From NCBI RefSeq assembly GCF_026016325.1, contig NZ_CP087203.1:4650001-4714000 (forward strand): 64,000 nucleotides of DNA, in the 5' to 3' direction. Shown here in pieces: positions 47,891 to 56,422 of the stretch (positions within the stretch are counted from its first letter, which is position 1; each line of letters begins with the position of its first letter). A model generated the notes under the pieces. That model made no database searches and was not told the origin of the DNA. It saw nothing but the letters and a program-made list of their open reading frames with translations. Source of the stretch: Pseudomonas sp. B21-056 (lineage in GTDB: Bacteria; Pseudomonadota; Gammaproteobacteria; Pseudomonadales; Pseudomonadaceae). A program made the translations under genes and the position numbers.

Positions 47891-48262
47891 GTGATCGTCA
47901 AAGCGCTTCGAGTTGGCTTGGGCCAACTGATCATCTTCATCGACTTCATCACCCGTCCCGGCAAGAAACAGCGCCCGGCCGATGCCCAGGCGCAGGTCGA
48001 CCAGGCCGCCCGCAGCCTGACGCTGTATCAGTTCCACGCGTGCCCGTTCTGCGTGAAAACCCGCCGTACCCTGCGCCGTCTTAACGTACCGGTGGCCCTG
48101 CGCGATGCGAAGCACAACGAACAGGATCGCCAGGCGCTGCTGGAACAAGGTGGCAGGATCAAGGTGCCTTGCTTGCGTATCGAAGAGAACGGGGAAACCA
48201 CTTGGATGTATGAGTCCAAGGTGATCATTGATTATCTGGATAAGCGGTTTTCGGCGGTCTGA
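47891..48262 (+). CDS. Glutaredoxin-family protein with N-terminal extension
   Basis: 123 aa from a GTG start. The glutaredoxin domain occupies about 45-120 with the redox motif CPFC (YQFHACPFCVKTRRTLRRLNVPV), the cis-proline region GRIKVPCLRIEE and the GSH-binding SKVIIDYLDKRF. A 45-residue extension with a hydrophobic segment (VGLGQLIIFIDFITRPG) precedes it and may associate with the membrane. Monothiol versus dithiol use cannot be read, but both cysteines are present. Confidence 0.88.
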   Translation: MIVKALRVGLGQLIIFIDFITRPGKKQRPADAQAQVDQAARSLTLYQFHACPFCVKTRRTLRRLNVPVALRDAKHNEQDRQALLEQGGRIKVPCLRIEENGETTWMYESKVIIDYLDKRFSAV

Positions 48263-48288
48263 TGGTTTTTGGGTGGATGTGAAGGCCC

Positions 48289-48365
48289 CATCGCGAGCAG
48301 GCTCGCTCCTACATGGGATCTTCGGTGTTCACAAAACCCCTGTGGGAGCGAGCCTGCTCGCGATA
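48289..48365. repeat. REPIN, family A
   Basis: Reverse core 48289-48312 (one change, CTCCTAC), forward core 48342-48365. It lies between the convergent glutaredoxin and aminotransferase genes. Confidence 0.86.
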
Positions 48366-48397
48366 GCGCCGGCCCGCTCACCACAAGCCCCACCGCC

Positions 48398-49564
48398 TCA
48401 CGCCGCTTCGATCGCCAACGCCTCCCGCACCACCCCCGCCAACCGCCTCAGCCCTTCATCCAGCCGCGCCGGATCTATATGGCTGAAGTTCAAGCGCAAA
48501 TGCCCCGGGTGCTGGTCCGGCTCGGGGAAGAACGGTTCCCCCGGCATGAACGCCACATCCGCCGCCAGCGCGGCGGCGAGCAGCGTGCGGGTGTCCAGCG
48601 GTTGCTTGAGGGTCAACCAGAAAAACAGCCCGCCCTCGGGCATGTTCCAGTCCGCGATGTCGGAAAAATGCCTGTGCAACGCTGCCTGGAACCGGTCGCG
48701 ACGATCCCGGTAGAAATCCCTCAATTCACCGAGGTGGCTGCGGTACTTCTCGCTGCCGATCCATTGCAGAGCCTGCCATTGGCCGACGCGATTGGTGTGC
48801 AGGTCTGCCGACTGCTTGAGCCGCAACAGGTGCGGGAACAGGTCCGGACTGGCAATCAAGTAACCCACCCGCAACCCCGGCAACAGGGTTTTCGACACGG
48901 TGCCGGTGTAGATCCAACTGGCTTTCTTCAAGCGACTGACAATCGGCGTGGCGCTGCCGCCGTCGAAGGTCAGTTCGCGATAGGGTTCGTCTTCGATCAG
49001 GGTAACGCCGAACTCATCCAGCAAGGCCGCCACCGCGTCGCGCTTGGCCTCGCTGTAGCGCACTGCCGAAGGGTTCTGGAACGTGGGGATCAGGTAGATG
49101 AAGGCCGGCCGATGCTGTTCCAGGCGTGTCCGTAACTGCTTCAGGTCCGGGCCGTCGGCCTCCAGGGGGACGGTGATGCAGTCGGCGCCGAACAGCTGGA
49201 AAATCTGCAACGCCGCCAGGTAGGTCGGCGCCTCCAGCATGATCTCGGTACCGACGTCGATGTGCAGTTTCGCCGCCAGGTCGAGGGTCTGCTGCGAGCC
49301 GCTGACCACCAGCACCTGACTCGCCTCACAGGCCAGCCCCAACGCCCGCGCCTGCGCCGCAAGGGCTTCGCGCAGGGCCGGCTCGCCTTCGCTCATGCCG
49401 TATTGGCCCATGGACAACGGCATGGCGTCCCACTCGACTTTCGGCAACATGGCTTCGGCCGGCAGCCCGCCGGCGAACGACATCACCTCAGGGCGTTGGG
49501 CTGCTGCGAGGATTTCTCGAATCAAAGAACTTTTGAGGCGCGAGACACGTTCGGAAAAAGCCAT
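48398..49564 (-). CDS. PLP-dependent aminotransferase (MocR/LysN-type class I)
   Basis: 388 aa from ATG 49564 (MAFSERVSRLKSSLIREIL; AGGTGG upstream). PLP lysine K225 in TGTVSKTLLPGLRVGYL; EDEPYREL (D192, Y195) contacts the cofactor; GGLFFWLTL and LRLNFSH complete the active site. MSFAGGLPAEAMLP is typical of 2-aminoadipate/valine-pyruvate-type enzymes. Substrate not determined. It is divergent from a MarR regulator with two shared operators, so it is probably that regulator's target. Confidence 0.9.
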   Translation of the reverse strand: MAFSERVSRLKSSLIREILAAAQRPEVMSFAGGLPAEAMLPKVEWDAMPLSMGQYGMSEGEPALREALAAQARALGLACEASQVLVVSGSQQTLDLAAKLHIDVGTEIMLEAPTYLAALQIFQLFGADCITVPLEADGPDLKQLRTRLEQHRPAFIYLIPTFQNPSAVRYSEAKRDAVAALLDEFGVTLIEDEPYRELTFDGGSATPIVSRLKKASWIYTGTVSKTLLPGLRVGYLIASPDLFPHLLRLKQSADLHTNRVGQWQALQWIGSEKYRSHLGELRDFYRDRRDRFQAALHRHFSDIADWNMPEGGLFFWLTLKQPLDTRTLLAAALAADVAFMPGEPFFPEPDQHPGHLRLNFSHIDPARLDEGLRRLAGVVREALAIEAA

Positions 49565-49598
49565 GGGAACCACCTGTAGCGAGGCATTGGGGAAATGA

Positions 49599-49613
49599 GT
49601 CAAACTGATTGAC
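49599..49613. promoter_or_regulatory. Palindromic operator GTCAA-N5-TTGAC, site 1
   Basis: GTCAA-ACTGA-TTGAC in the 82-base divergent gap between the aminotransferase and marR. Its left edge is 35 bases from the aminotransferase start. Confidence 0.65.
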
Positions 49614-49640
49614 CGAAATTACCCCGACCTTTCTGGATAC

Positions 49641-49655
49641 GTCAATATGCTTGAC
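49641..49655. promoter_or_regulatory. Palindromic operator GTCAA-N5-TTGAC, site 2, on the marR start codon
   Basis: GTCAA-TATGC-TTGAC; the marR ATG (49647-49649) is inside the spacer. The start-to-start distance from site 1 is 42 bases, four helical turns, so two dimers could bind the same face. Confidence 0.65.
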
Positions 49656-50087
49656 CTTAAAAACCCGACTTCCCAGCAGATGGCCATGGAAGCGTTCTTC
49701 TTCGGCTACCAGGCGTTCACCGCCAAGGCCGATGAAATGCTTGAGCGTCGAGGGTTGAGCCGCGTGCACCAGCGCATCGTTTTCTTCGTTGCCCGGTATC
49801 CGTCGCTGAGTGTGAAAGAACTGCTGGCCCTGCTGGGCGTGACCAAGCAGGCCCTGAACATGCCGTTGCGACAACTGATGGAAATGCACCTGGTGAACAG
49901 CGTTGCCTCCGAGACCGACAAGCGTAAGCGGCTGCTGGAGCTGACCGACGAAGGGGCGCGGTTCGAACAGGCGTTGCGCCGCGAGCAGGTGAAGTTGCTG
50001 GAGCGGGTGTTTGCCGAGGCCGGGGAAGCGGCGGTGAATGGGTGGTTGGCGGTGAATATGGCGTTGGGCAAGGGGTCTGCGGACTGA
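49647..50087 (+). CDS. MarR-family transcriptional regulator
   Basis: 146 aa. Winged-helix core about 35-110: VHQRIVFFVARYPSLSVKELLALLGVTKQALNMPLRQLMEMHLVNSVASETDKRKRLLELTDEGARF. The N-terminal MLDLKNPTSQQMAMEAFFFGYQAFTAKADEMLERRGLSR gives the dimer helices. No ribosome site is apparent; the start codon sits inside a palindromic operator, consistent with autorepression. Likely controls the divergent aminotransferase gene. Confidence 0.9.
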   Translation: MLDLKNPTSQQMAMEAFFFGYQAFTAKADEMLERRGLSRVHQRIVFFVARYPSLSVKELLALLGVTKQALNMPLRQLMEMHLVNSVASETDKRKRLLELTDEGARFEQALRREQVKLLERVFAEAGEAAVNGWLAVNMALGKGSAD

Positions 50088-50121
50088 GGGGCTGCAGGAT
50101 CTGCGGTGCTTGGATTGGCGC

Positions 50122-50197
50122 TATCGCGAGCAGGCTCGCTCCCACATTGGACCTATGGCGTGTGCATAACCCTGTGGGAGCGAGCCTGCTCGCGATA
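50122..50197. repeat. REPIN, family A
   Basis: Reverse core 50122-50145, forward core 50174-50197, at the left of the 331-base gap 50088-50418 before the purine permease. The rest of the gap is AT-rich and holds the TTGTATACAA and Crc-type sites. This is the last family-A element in the window. Confidence 0.88.
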
Positions 50198-50269
50198 GCG
50201 TCCTCCCAGGCGATATATCCCTATCGCCGGACATTTCGTCGACAAAACAGAAAACATTATTTGCTTTAT

Positions 50270-50279
50270 TTGTATACAA
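50270..50279. promoter_or_regulatory. TTGTATACAA operator upstream of the purine permease
   Basis: Perfect palindrome 139 bases before the permease GTG, in AT-rich DNA. Identical to the sites at glcG/gcl and puuE. Confidence 0.65.
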
Positions 50280-50386
50280 AAGCATAATTCGCTTCGTGCG
50301 AGTTCCTGACCAACAGGTCAACTACTTCGCCAGCCTTACTTGCCTCAAAGCTCGCATGCCTCCTCCGGATGGCCTGCGACGCTGGA

Positions 50387-50397
50387 AATAACAATAA
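50387..50397 (+). promoter_or_regulatory. Extended Hfq/Crc (CA) motif before the purine permease
   Basis: AATAACAATAA contains two overlapping AANAANAA matches and ends eight bases before the GAGGAG ribosome site. The strongest such motif I found in the window. Confidence 0.55.
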
Positions 50398-50418
50398 AAC
50401 TGTTGAGGAGTACTCGCT

Positions 50419-51768
50419 GTGGAAAGCCGCAAACCCGAAGCCCGGACGCTGGACCTCTCGCCGCCATCAAGCCGTGGCTGGCTGGAGCGCATCTTCAAAC
50501 TCAGCTTGCATGGCACCACGGTGAAGACCGAGCTGATCGCCGGCCTGACGACCTTCATCACCATGGCCTACATCATTTTCGTCAACCCCAACATCATGGC
50601 CGACGCCGGCATCGACCACGGCGCGGCCTTCGTCGCCACCTGTATCGCCGCCGCCCTGGGTTGCCTGTTGATGGGCCTGTACGCCAACTGGCCGGTGGGC
50701 CTGGCACCGGGCATGGGCCTGAATGCCTTCTTCACCTACACCGTGGTCGGCACCATGGGCTACAACTGGGAAACCGCGTTGGGCGCGGTGTTCATTTCCG
50801 GCGTGCTGTTCATGATCCTGACCCTGTCGCGGGTTCGTGAGTGGCTGCTCAACAGCATTCCAGTGAGCCTGCGGTTCGCCATGGGTGCGGGGGTCGGGTT
50901 GTTCCTCGGACTGATCGGCCTGAAGACCGCCGGGATCATCGTCGACAGCCCCGCCACCCTGATCAAGCTCGGCTCGTTGCGTGAACCCGGCCCGCTGCTC
51001 GCCGCCGTGTGCTTCCTGATGATCGCCGTGCTCAGTTATCACCGGGTGTTCGGCGCGATCCTGATCAGCATCATCGCCGTGACCCTGGCCGGTTGGGGCC
51101 TGGGGCTGGTGCAATACAACGGTGTGATGTCGACGCCACCGAGCCTGGCACCGACCTGGATGGCCATGGACGTGGCCGGCGTGTTCAACGTCAGCATGAT
51201 CAGTGTGGTGCTGGCCTTCCTGTTCGTGCATATGTTCGACACCGCCGGCACCTTGATGGGCGTGGCCCAGCGTGCCGGCCTGGTGAAGCCCGATGGGCGG
51301 ATCGAGAACCTGTCTCGCGCCCTGAAAGCCGACAGCGCCTCCAGCGTGTTCGGCGCCATGGTCGGGGTGCCGCCGGTGACCAGCTACGTGGAAAGTGCTG
51401 CCGGTGTCGCGGCGGGAGGCCGGACGGGGCTTACCGCAGTGACCGTCGGCGTGCTATTTATTGCCGCCATGTTCTTCGCGCCACTGGCCGGGATGATCCC
51501 TGCCTATGCCACGGCCGGTGCCTTGATCTACGTCGCCATGCTGATGATGGGCGGCATGGCCCATATCGAATGGGACGAGCCGACCGACAGCATTCCGGCC
51601 ATCGTCACGGCCATCATGATGCCCCTGACCTTTTCGGTCGCCGACGGTATTGCATTGGGCTTCATCACCTATGTGGTACTCAAGGCCGGCACCGGTAAAC
51701 GCAAGGAAATTTCTGTCAGCCTGTGGGTGCTCTGCGCGATCTTCATCGCCAAGTTCATCTTCTTGTAA
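50419..51768 (+). CDS. NCS2 purine permease (guanine/hypoxanthine, GhxP/AzgA type)
   Basis: 449 aa from a GTG with GAGGAG upstream. 12-14 transmembrane segments. Family motifs: LIAGLTTFITMAYIIFVNPNIMADAG, NWPVGLAPGMGLNAFFTYTV, AFLFVHMFDTAGTLMGVAQRAGLV, GAMVGVPPVTSYVESAAGVAAGGRTGLTAVTVG and PAIVTAIMMPLTFSVADGIALGF. These are of the AzgA/GhxP subgroup rather than the xanthine/urate UacT subgroup. Its promoter carries the same TTGTATACAA site as the urate genes. Confidence 0.92.
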   Translation: MESRKPEARTLDLSPPSSRGWLERIFKLSLHGTTVKTELIAGLTTFITMAYIIFVNPNIMADAGIDHGAAFVATCIAAALGCLLMGLYANWPVGLAPGMGLNAFFTYTVVGTMGYNWETALGAVFISGVLFMILTLSRVREWLLNSIPVSLRFAMGAGVGLFLGLIGLKTAGIIVDSPATLIKLGSLREPGPLLAAVCFLMIAVLSYHRVFGAILISIIAVTLAGWGLGLVQYNGVMSTPPSLAPTWMAMDVAGVFNVSMISVVLAFLFVHMFDTAGTLMGVAQRAGLVKPDGRIENLSRALKADSASSVFGAMVGVPPVTSYVESAAGVAAGGRTGLTAVTVGVLFIAAMFFAPLAGMIPAYATAGALIYVAMLMMGGMAHIEWDEPTDSIPAIVTAIMMPLTFSVADGIALGFITYVVLKAGTGKRKEISVSLWVLCAIFIAKFIFL

Positions 51769-51787
51769 GCGGTATCGAATCCACCCG

Positions 51788-51812
51788 CCTCACCCATTGG
51801 GTGAGGCTTTTG
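51788..51812 (+). terminator. Rho-independent terminator of the purine permease
   Basis: CCTCACCC (51788-51795), loop ATT, GGGTGAGG (51799-51806), then CTTTTG. It lies 20 bases past the stop and just before the LysE ribosome site, so it may only attenuate. Confidence 0.8.
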
Positions 51813-51830
51813 TACATCAGGAGCAAAGCA

Positions 51831-52460
51831 ATGAATCTGGAAACCTGGCTGTTGTTCAGTGGCGCCGCGTTGGTGGTGATCCTCATCCCCGGCCCCCTGT
51901 CGTTGTTGATGATCGGCAACAGCCTGAACTACGGCCTGCGCCGCTCATATCCGGCGTTCCTGGGTGGGGTGATCGCCTCGATCTGCCTGTTGAGCGCCTC
52001 GGCGCTGGGGCTCGGTGCGTTGCTGCTGGCCTCGGAAAAACTGTTCAGTGCCCTGAAAATCGTCGGTGCGCTGTACCTGTTCTACCTGGCCTGGCAGAGC
52101 TGGCAGCAATCGCGCCAACCGTCCCAAGGCGCCGAGGTGCCCCAGGCCGCCACCGTGCCGCGCTTTCGCGCGTTGTTCGGTCGGGCATTCGTATTGGGTG
52201 CCAGCAACCCGAAAGACATCCTGTTCTTCGCCGCTTTCCTGCCGCAGTTCCTGAGCGCCGGGCAACCGTTCCTGCCACAACTGCTGATCATGATTGCCAC
52301 CTGGACCGTCCTCGACCTGCTCTGCAAGCTGGCCTACGGCCTCGGTGCCCACGGCGCGGCGCGCTATCTGCGTACGGGTAAAGGCCAGAGCTGGTTCAAT
52401 CGCATCAGTGCAGGCTTGTTTGGCGGCGCGGGCGCGGCGTCTTTATTGTCCGCCCACTGA
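51831..52460 (+). CDS. LysE/RhtB-family amino acid exporter
   Basis: 209 aa from ATG 51831 with CAGGAG upstream. Six hydrophobic helices; LIPGPLSLLMIGNSLNYGLRRSYPAFLGGVIAS is the LysE N-terminal signature, ASNPKDILFFAAFLPQF the central one. Inner-membrane efflux of an amino acid or derivative; substrate not known. It is 62 bases from the permease and 96 bases before the toxin-like gene. Confidence 0.92.
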   Translation: MNLETWLLFSGAALVVILIPGPLSLLMIGNSLNYGLRRSYPAFLGGVIASICLLSASALGLGALLLASEKLFSALKIVGALYLFYLAWQSWQQSRQPSQGAEVPQAATVPRFRALFGRAFVLGASNPKDILFFAAFLPQFLSAGQPFLPQLLIMIATWTVLDLLCKLAYGLGAHGAARYLRTGKGQSWFNRISAGLFGGAGAASLLSAH

Positions 52461-52556
52461 ATTGCAAAACGAGGCAACAACCCATCGATATACATCATTC
52501 AGGAAAACATCTTACATAGAGGGCCATTCAATCAGCGTTGAACAAGGAAGTTCACA

Positions 52557-55500
52557 ATGGCCCAGGTTATTCACCCGCCCTCCATTTCCGTCGAGCATGG
52601 CGTAGTCATTACGGATATAGGCTTACACGCCAATCCCCATACAACCGAAACACTCGACTTCGAAGTTGCCGATCAACTGCAACTCAGTCCGGAACACCAG
52701 CAACGACAGGCGCAACTTGAAGTTGTGGATAAACTCTACGGCCCGTTCCACATCGGTTCCGTGGCCGTTACCCGTTCAGCCCTGAATGCGCTCGGTGCCA
52801 CAACCGATGGACAGCCCCTGAACGGTGACAATACTTTTTTCCGCATCCCCAATCGCTTTTTCCTGAACTCACTGCAGTTCAACGCCAGCGATATCGAAAC
52901 ACGAATAAAACTGACCAGCGATGCAAACGACTATCGGCTGCCAACCTTGCTGTTCGAAATGGCAAGCCAGCGATCACGCTCCGCACCATCATTATTGCGG
53001 GAAACTCTTGAAACCCAGGCTGGGCCGGGCGGTTATCGGAGCACCCTGGAAAAGCTCTTGAAAGCGGCCCAGAACCTCGACACCCGAGTGCTTGCGCAAC
53101 GCTCACTGAGTTGGATAAACCAGGCCAAGAGCCAGGTGCTCATCCCCACGGGCCTGGGGCTTCAGGCCTTCGGAATCTACAGCGGCCTGCGAGGCCTGCA
53201 AGACGCCATCCGGGACAAGGACGCCTACCAGACCCTTTTCAATGGCGCCAGCGTGGCCGCCGAGGTGGCTTCCATCGGTGTCGAAGCGCTGGTCACCCGC
53301 CAGGCCACACAGATGATCAAGGCCGGTCAGCGCTCCCTAGGAGATTTCGCCAAAACCACCTTCGCCATCAGGCTGGCCCGTGGCAGCGGCTTGATTGCCA
53401 GCGTGCTGACACTGCCTTTCGATATCATCGCCGCGGTCGACTCGTTCAAGGCGGCCGCCAGCGCCACCGGCCGCGAGGCCACCGACCACTACGTCAACGC
53501 AGCCTTGAGCGTCACCAGCGCCGCCATGGCGGTGACCATCGGCATCGCAGCCCTGGCCGGGTTTACGTCAGCGGGCCCAGCAGGCCTGGCCGCCGGGCTG
53601 GTCCTGGTGGTCGGGTCACAGATCTGGGGCGCGATCCGTCAGGTCGATGAAATCGACGACTACCTACAACTCACCGTTCACGAGCGCCTCCGTACGGGCT
53701 GGTTCGCTTTCTGGACAATCAGCCCCGATGACGATATCCAGGACCGCTACACCATCGCCAAGGCAACCGCCGAACATACCAGGCGACTCCAGGCCAATGC
53801 CTTGAACTTGCTCAGGGGTTCGTTGAAAGACAGCACCGAGGCGATCGTAAACGGTAAGTTCAAGGTAGAACTCGAACGAGTGACCTATAACACCTGGAAC
53901 TGGTGGACCGGCGAAAAGTATCAAGCAACAACCGTACGCCCCAGGATCAAGGACAGCGATGACTCGATCGATGCACGCAATGGCGTAACGGCTGAAACTC
54001 CCGGCGCAGTCATTGAAGCGACGGCGGAACATAAAGGCATCCACTGGTACATCGGCGGCGGCAACGACACTGTTCTAGGCGTTGAAGACAAACCAAACGT
54101 TTTCCATTACGGGGCAGGCGTCAAGACACTGAGCGGCGGCGCGAAAGATGATGTTTTCATCGACGAGGGTTCGACACAGATCGTCATTGGGGATCAGGCG
54201 CTTCCAGCCAATAACCTGGTGGGCGGCGCGGGCAATGACACGCTGATACTGGCGGGTGGTCCCGGCAACAGTCAGAAGCCGAGACTGGGTTATCAGGTCG
54301 ATCTGGAGGCTGGGCAAGTATCCGTCATCACCCAGGCAAGCCCTGCTGGGGAGAGCAGTCCCCATGCCGTCCTTGAAAGCATTGAACATGTCGAAATCCT
54401 TGAAGGCGGAACCAACGTCATCAAGGGTACGGCCGGCCCGAACATCATCAAGTCCCGCGGCAACGATTCAATCGAGGCCGGCGCGGGCGATGACCAGATC
54501 TTCATCCTCGGTGGCAATAACCGCGATGCAGACGGTGGTCCTGGCGAGGATGATTACGCCATCGCCCATAAACCGGGCCATGTATCGATCAGCGAAGACG
54601 GCGTGGGCAATAGTGTCATTGCACTGGACTGGCGAGCGGACCTGATTGAAAGCTGGGCCATTGTAGGAGGCAACCTGGTGCTTGCTTCGCGCTTTGACGC
54701 AAATGACTGGGACGTGCGCAAGGTCACCGTCAACAACGTCTACAGCGACACGGCGTACCCACGAACGTTGAAAAACAACAAACTGACGGTCATTACCAAA
54801 GACGGTTTCCATTGGCTGCCCGACCTGCCCGACAGCATCGAGCATGGCCGTCTGCTCGCCATTGAAGCCGTCATGGTGCAACAAGGAACACCCCGAAACC
54901 CGGCCATCCTCAACAATCGAAGCGAGCAGTCGATCGCCCACGACAACGATACGAGCTATTACGTTGCTCGCCATATTGAACTCGCCACACTCAAGGTGAA
55001 ACAGAAAAGCGAATGTTCCACCACCCTCCATCTGGATTACGTCCATTCAGAATTGACACGGATCGAGGCGCACTACAACGCCCATGTCACCCAGGAAGAC
55101 GAATCGGAGACTGCTCGCTATGGAGAGTGTGGCCTGACGTTGCACTTTGGCAATCGCCAAGTCGTCCTGAAAAACCTGGCAAGTTCCGATGAGCGTTATA
55201 CCGCGCGAAAAACCACAAGGCGACGCGCATTTTCCGCCCTGAGTTCGCACCATACTTTCATCCTGATCATGAATGACGGTTCATCCTATCGTTTGGCCCT
55301 GCCGACCCCCGACTACAATCTGTTGCTGGACAACAAATTCATCGACAAGGATCCAGTGACGTGGAAAACGGAAGTACCACTGCCACTCACACCGACAAAA
55401 AAGAAATACGCCTACCTTCAACCCCTGGATAAGAAACCCCATTTCATGGGCAACCGGGCGACCTGCGCCCTGCTCACTTCCTCCCCTGTACAAACGGGTG

Positions 55501-56279
55501 TCGAAGTCCTGATTGGCCAAGGCTCTACCTACCTTGTCCACCTCAGCCCGAACATGACGCTACGCCTCTCCACGCCCGGTGCACTGGCCGGCGCCAATCC
55601 CCGCTTACCCCAGGCCTCACGGTGGGAATTCGACGCCACGCACCTGGGCCAGGTCGAGATAACACTGGCCGACAACCTGCTGCAAATTGGCGGAACGGTC
55701 ATTCATCTTCCCGCTTATGAGGCTGAAGACCTTATCGACCAGATACGCGTTATCACTGCACAGGGTGTCGTGTATGCGGTCGACAGCCTGTTCGAGCGGG
55801 TTCATGTGGAAGCGCTCGATGGCCGGTACTTTGCCCCCCCGCTCGACCCCGACGCCGCGTTGCCCCTGGAACTTTCCAGGTTATCGTCCGAACAATTGAA
55901 GGTTCTCAATGTTGCCGTCAAGGATGGCGCTCCCGGCGCCCTGAGCTATCACCTCCAAACACGCAAGTGGACCCTGGATACAGATAAGTCCCGGGTTATT
56001 ACGGCGCTGGAACTTAAAAAAACAAACCTGTGCGACCACCATCTCAAGATCTATCAGGATATAGCCCGAGAAGGTCTCAGCCAATATCCCCCCTTAGGCG
56101 ATGAGGCATTGCGTTTATTGCGGGAACAGTGCGTGAAACTGGTAGAGGGCTTGACGTTGAGAAGGTCGTTGCTACTTGCACAGGCAATCATCCTGAGCCC
56201 GACACTTGGTAGAAAGCTTCCTTATATGAACTGGATGCTTTCGCCGGATGAGTTCACTGCCGAACCCGCACAGTCCTGA
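52557..56279 (+). CDS. Large toxin-like protein: pore-forming-type hydrophobic region plus RTX-like repeats
   Basis: 1240 aa with AAGGA eight bases before the ATG; no signal peptide. Residues 1-180 have no match I know. Residues about 195-365 are Ala/Gly-rich and hydrophobic (LTLPFDIIAAVDSFKAA, VNAALSVTSAAMAVTIGIAALAGF, GLAAGLVLVVGSQIWGAI), like the translocation/pore region of TcdA/TcdB- and Mcf-type toxins. RTX-like nonapeptide signals follow: GGGNDTVLG (~500), GGAKDDVF (~523), GGAGNDTLI (~556), GAGDDQIFI (~642), GGPGEDDY (~660). The arrangement resembles the DUF3491-containing toxins. The C-terminal 500 residues are beta-rich and unassigned, ending at a helical cap. No secretion genes are adjacent. 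Function as a toxin is inference. Confidence 0.7.
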   Translation: MAQVIHPPSISVEHGVVITDIGLHANPHTTETLDFEVADQLQLSPEHQQRQAQLEVVDKLYGPFHIGSVAVTRSALNALGATTDGQPLNGDNTFFRIPNRFFLNSLQFNASDIETRIKLTSDANDYRLPTLLFEMASQRSRSAPSLLRETLETQAGPGGYRSTLEKLLKAAQNLDTRVLAQRSLSWINQAKSQVLIPTGLGLQAFGIYSGLRGLQDAIRDKDAYQTLFNGASVAAEVASIGVEALVTRQATQMIKAGQRSLGDFAKTTFAIRLARGSGLIASVLTLPFDIIAAVDSFKAAASATGREATDHYVNAALSVTSAAMAVTIGIAALAGFTSAGPAGLAAGLVLVVGSQIWGAIRQVDEIDDYLQLTVHERLRTGWFAFWTISPDDDIQDRYTIAKATAEHTRRLQANALNLLRGSLKDSTEAIVNGKFKVELERVTYNTWNWWTGEKYQATTVRPRIKDSDDSIDARNGVTAETPGAVIEATAEHKGIHWYIGGGNDTVLGVEDKPNVFHYGAGVKTLSGGAKDDVFIDEGSTQIVIGDQALPANNLVGGAGNDTLILAGGPGNSQKPRLGYQVDLEAGQVSVITQASPAGESSPHAVLESIEHVEILEGGTNVIKGTAGPNIIKSRGNDSIEAGAGDDQIFILGGNNRDADGGPGEDDYAIAHKPGHVSISEDGVGNSVIALDWRADLIESWAIVGGNLVLASRFDANDWDVRKVTVNNVYSDTAYPRTLKNNKLTVITKDGFHWLPDLPDSIEHGRLLAIEAVMVQQGTPRNPAILNNRSEQSIAHDNDTSYYVARHIELATLKVKQKSECSTTLHLDYVHSELTRIEAHYNAHVTQEDESETARYGECGLTLHFGNRQVVLKNLASSDERYTARKTTRRRAFSALSSHHTFILIMNDGSSYRLALPTPDYNLLLDNKFIDKDPVTWKTEVPLPLTPTKKKYAYLQPLDKKPHFMGNRATCALLTSSPVQTGVEVLIGQGSTYLVHLSPNMTLRLSTPGALAGANPRLPQASRWEFDATHLGQVEITLADNLLQIGGTVIHLPAYEAEDLIDQIRVITAQGVVYAVDSLFERVHVEALDGRYFAPPLDPDAALPLELSRLSSEQLKVLNVAVKDGAPGALSYHLQTRKWTLDTDKSRVITALELKKTNLCDHHLKIYQDIAREGLSQYPPLGDEALRLLREQCVKLVEGLTLRRSLLLAQAIILSPTLGRKLPYMNWMLSPDEFTAEPAQS

Positions 56280-56422
56280 CAAGTTTTTTCAAACATTCAG
56301 TTCAAACGCAATACATATGTAGTGCAGCTGCGCATTCATCTTCAACGAACATCTACAGGGCTACGACCAGCCATCAGTTTCAAGTCATATTCATTATCAA
56401 TATCTAAGAGCCGAAACATTAA

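Noticed and set aside
13863..50197. Regularly shaped repeats considered as a CRISPR array
   Set aside because: They are inverted pairs scattered singly in intergenic gaps kilobases apart, with no spacers of constant length and no cas genes.
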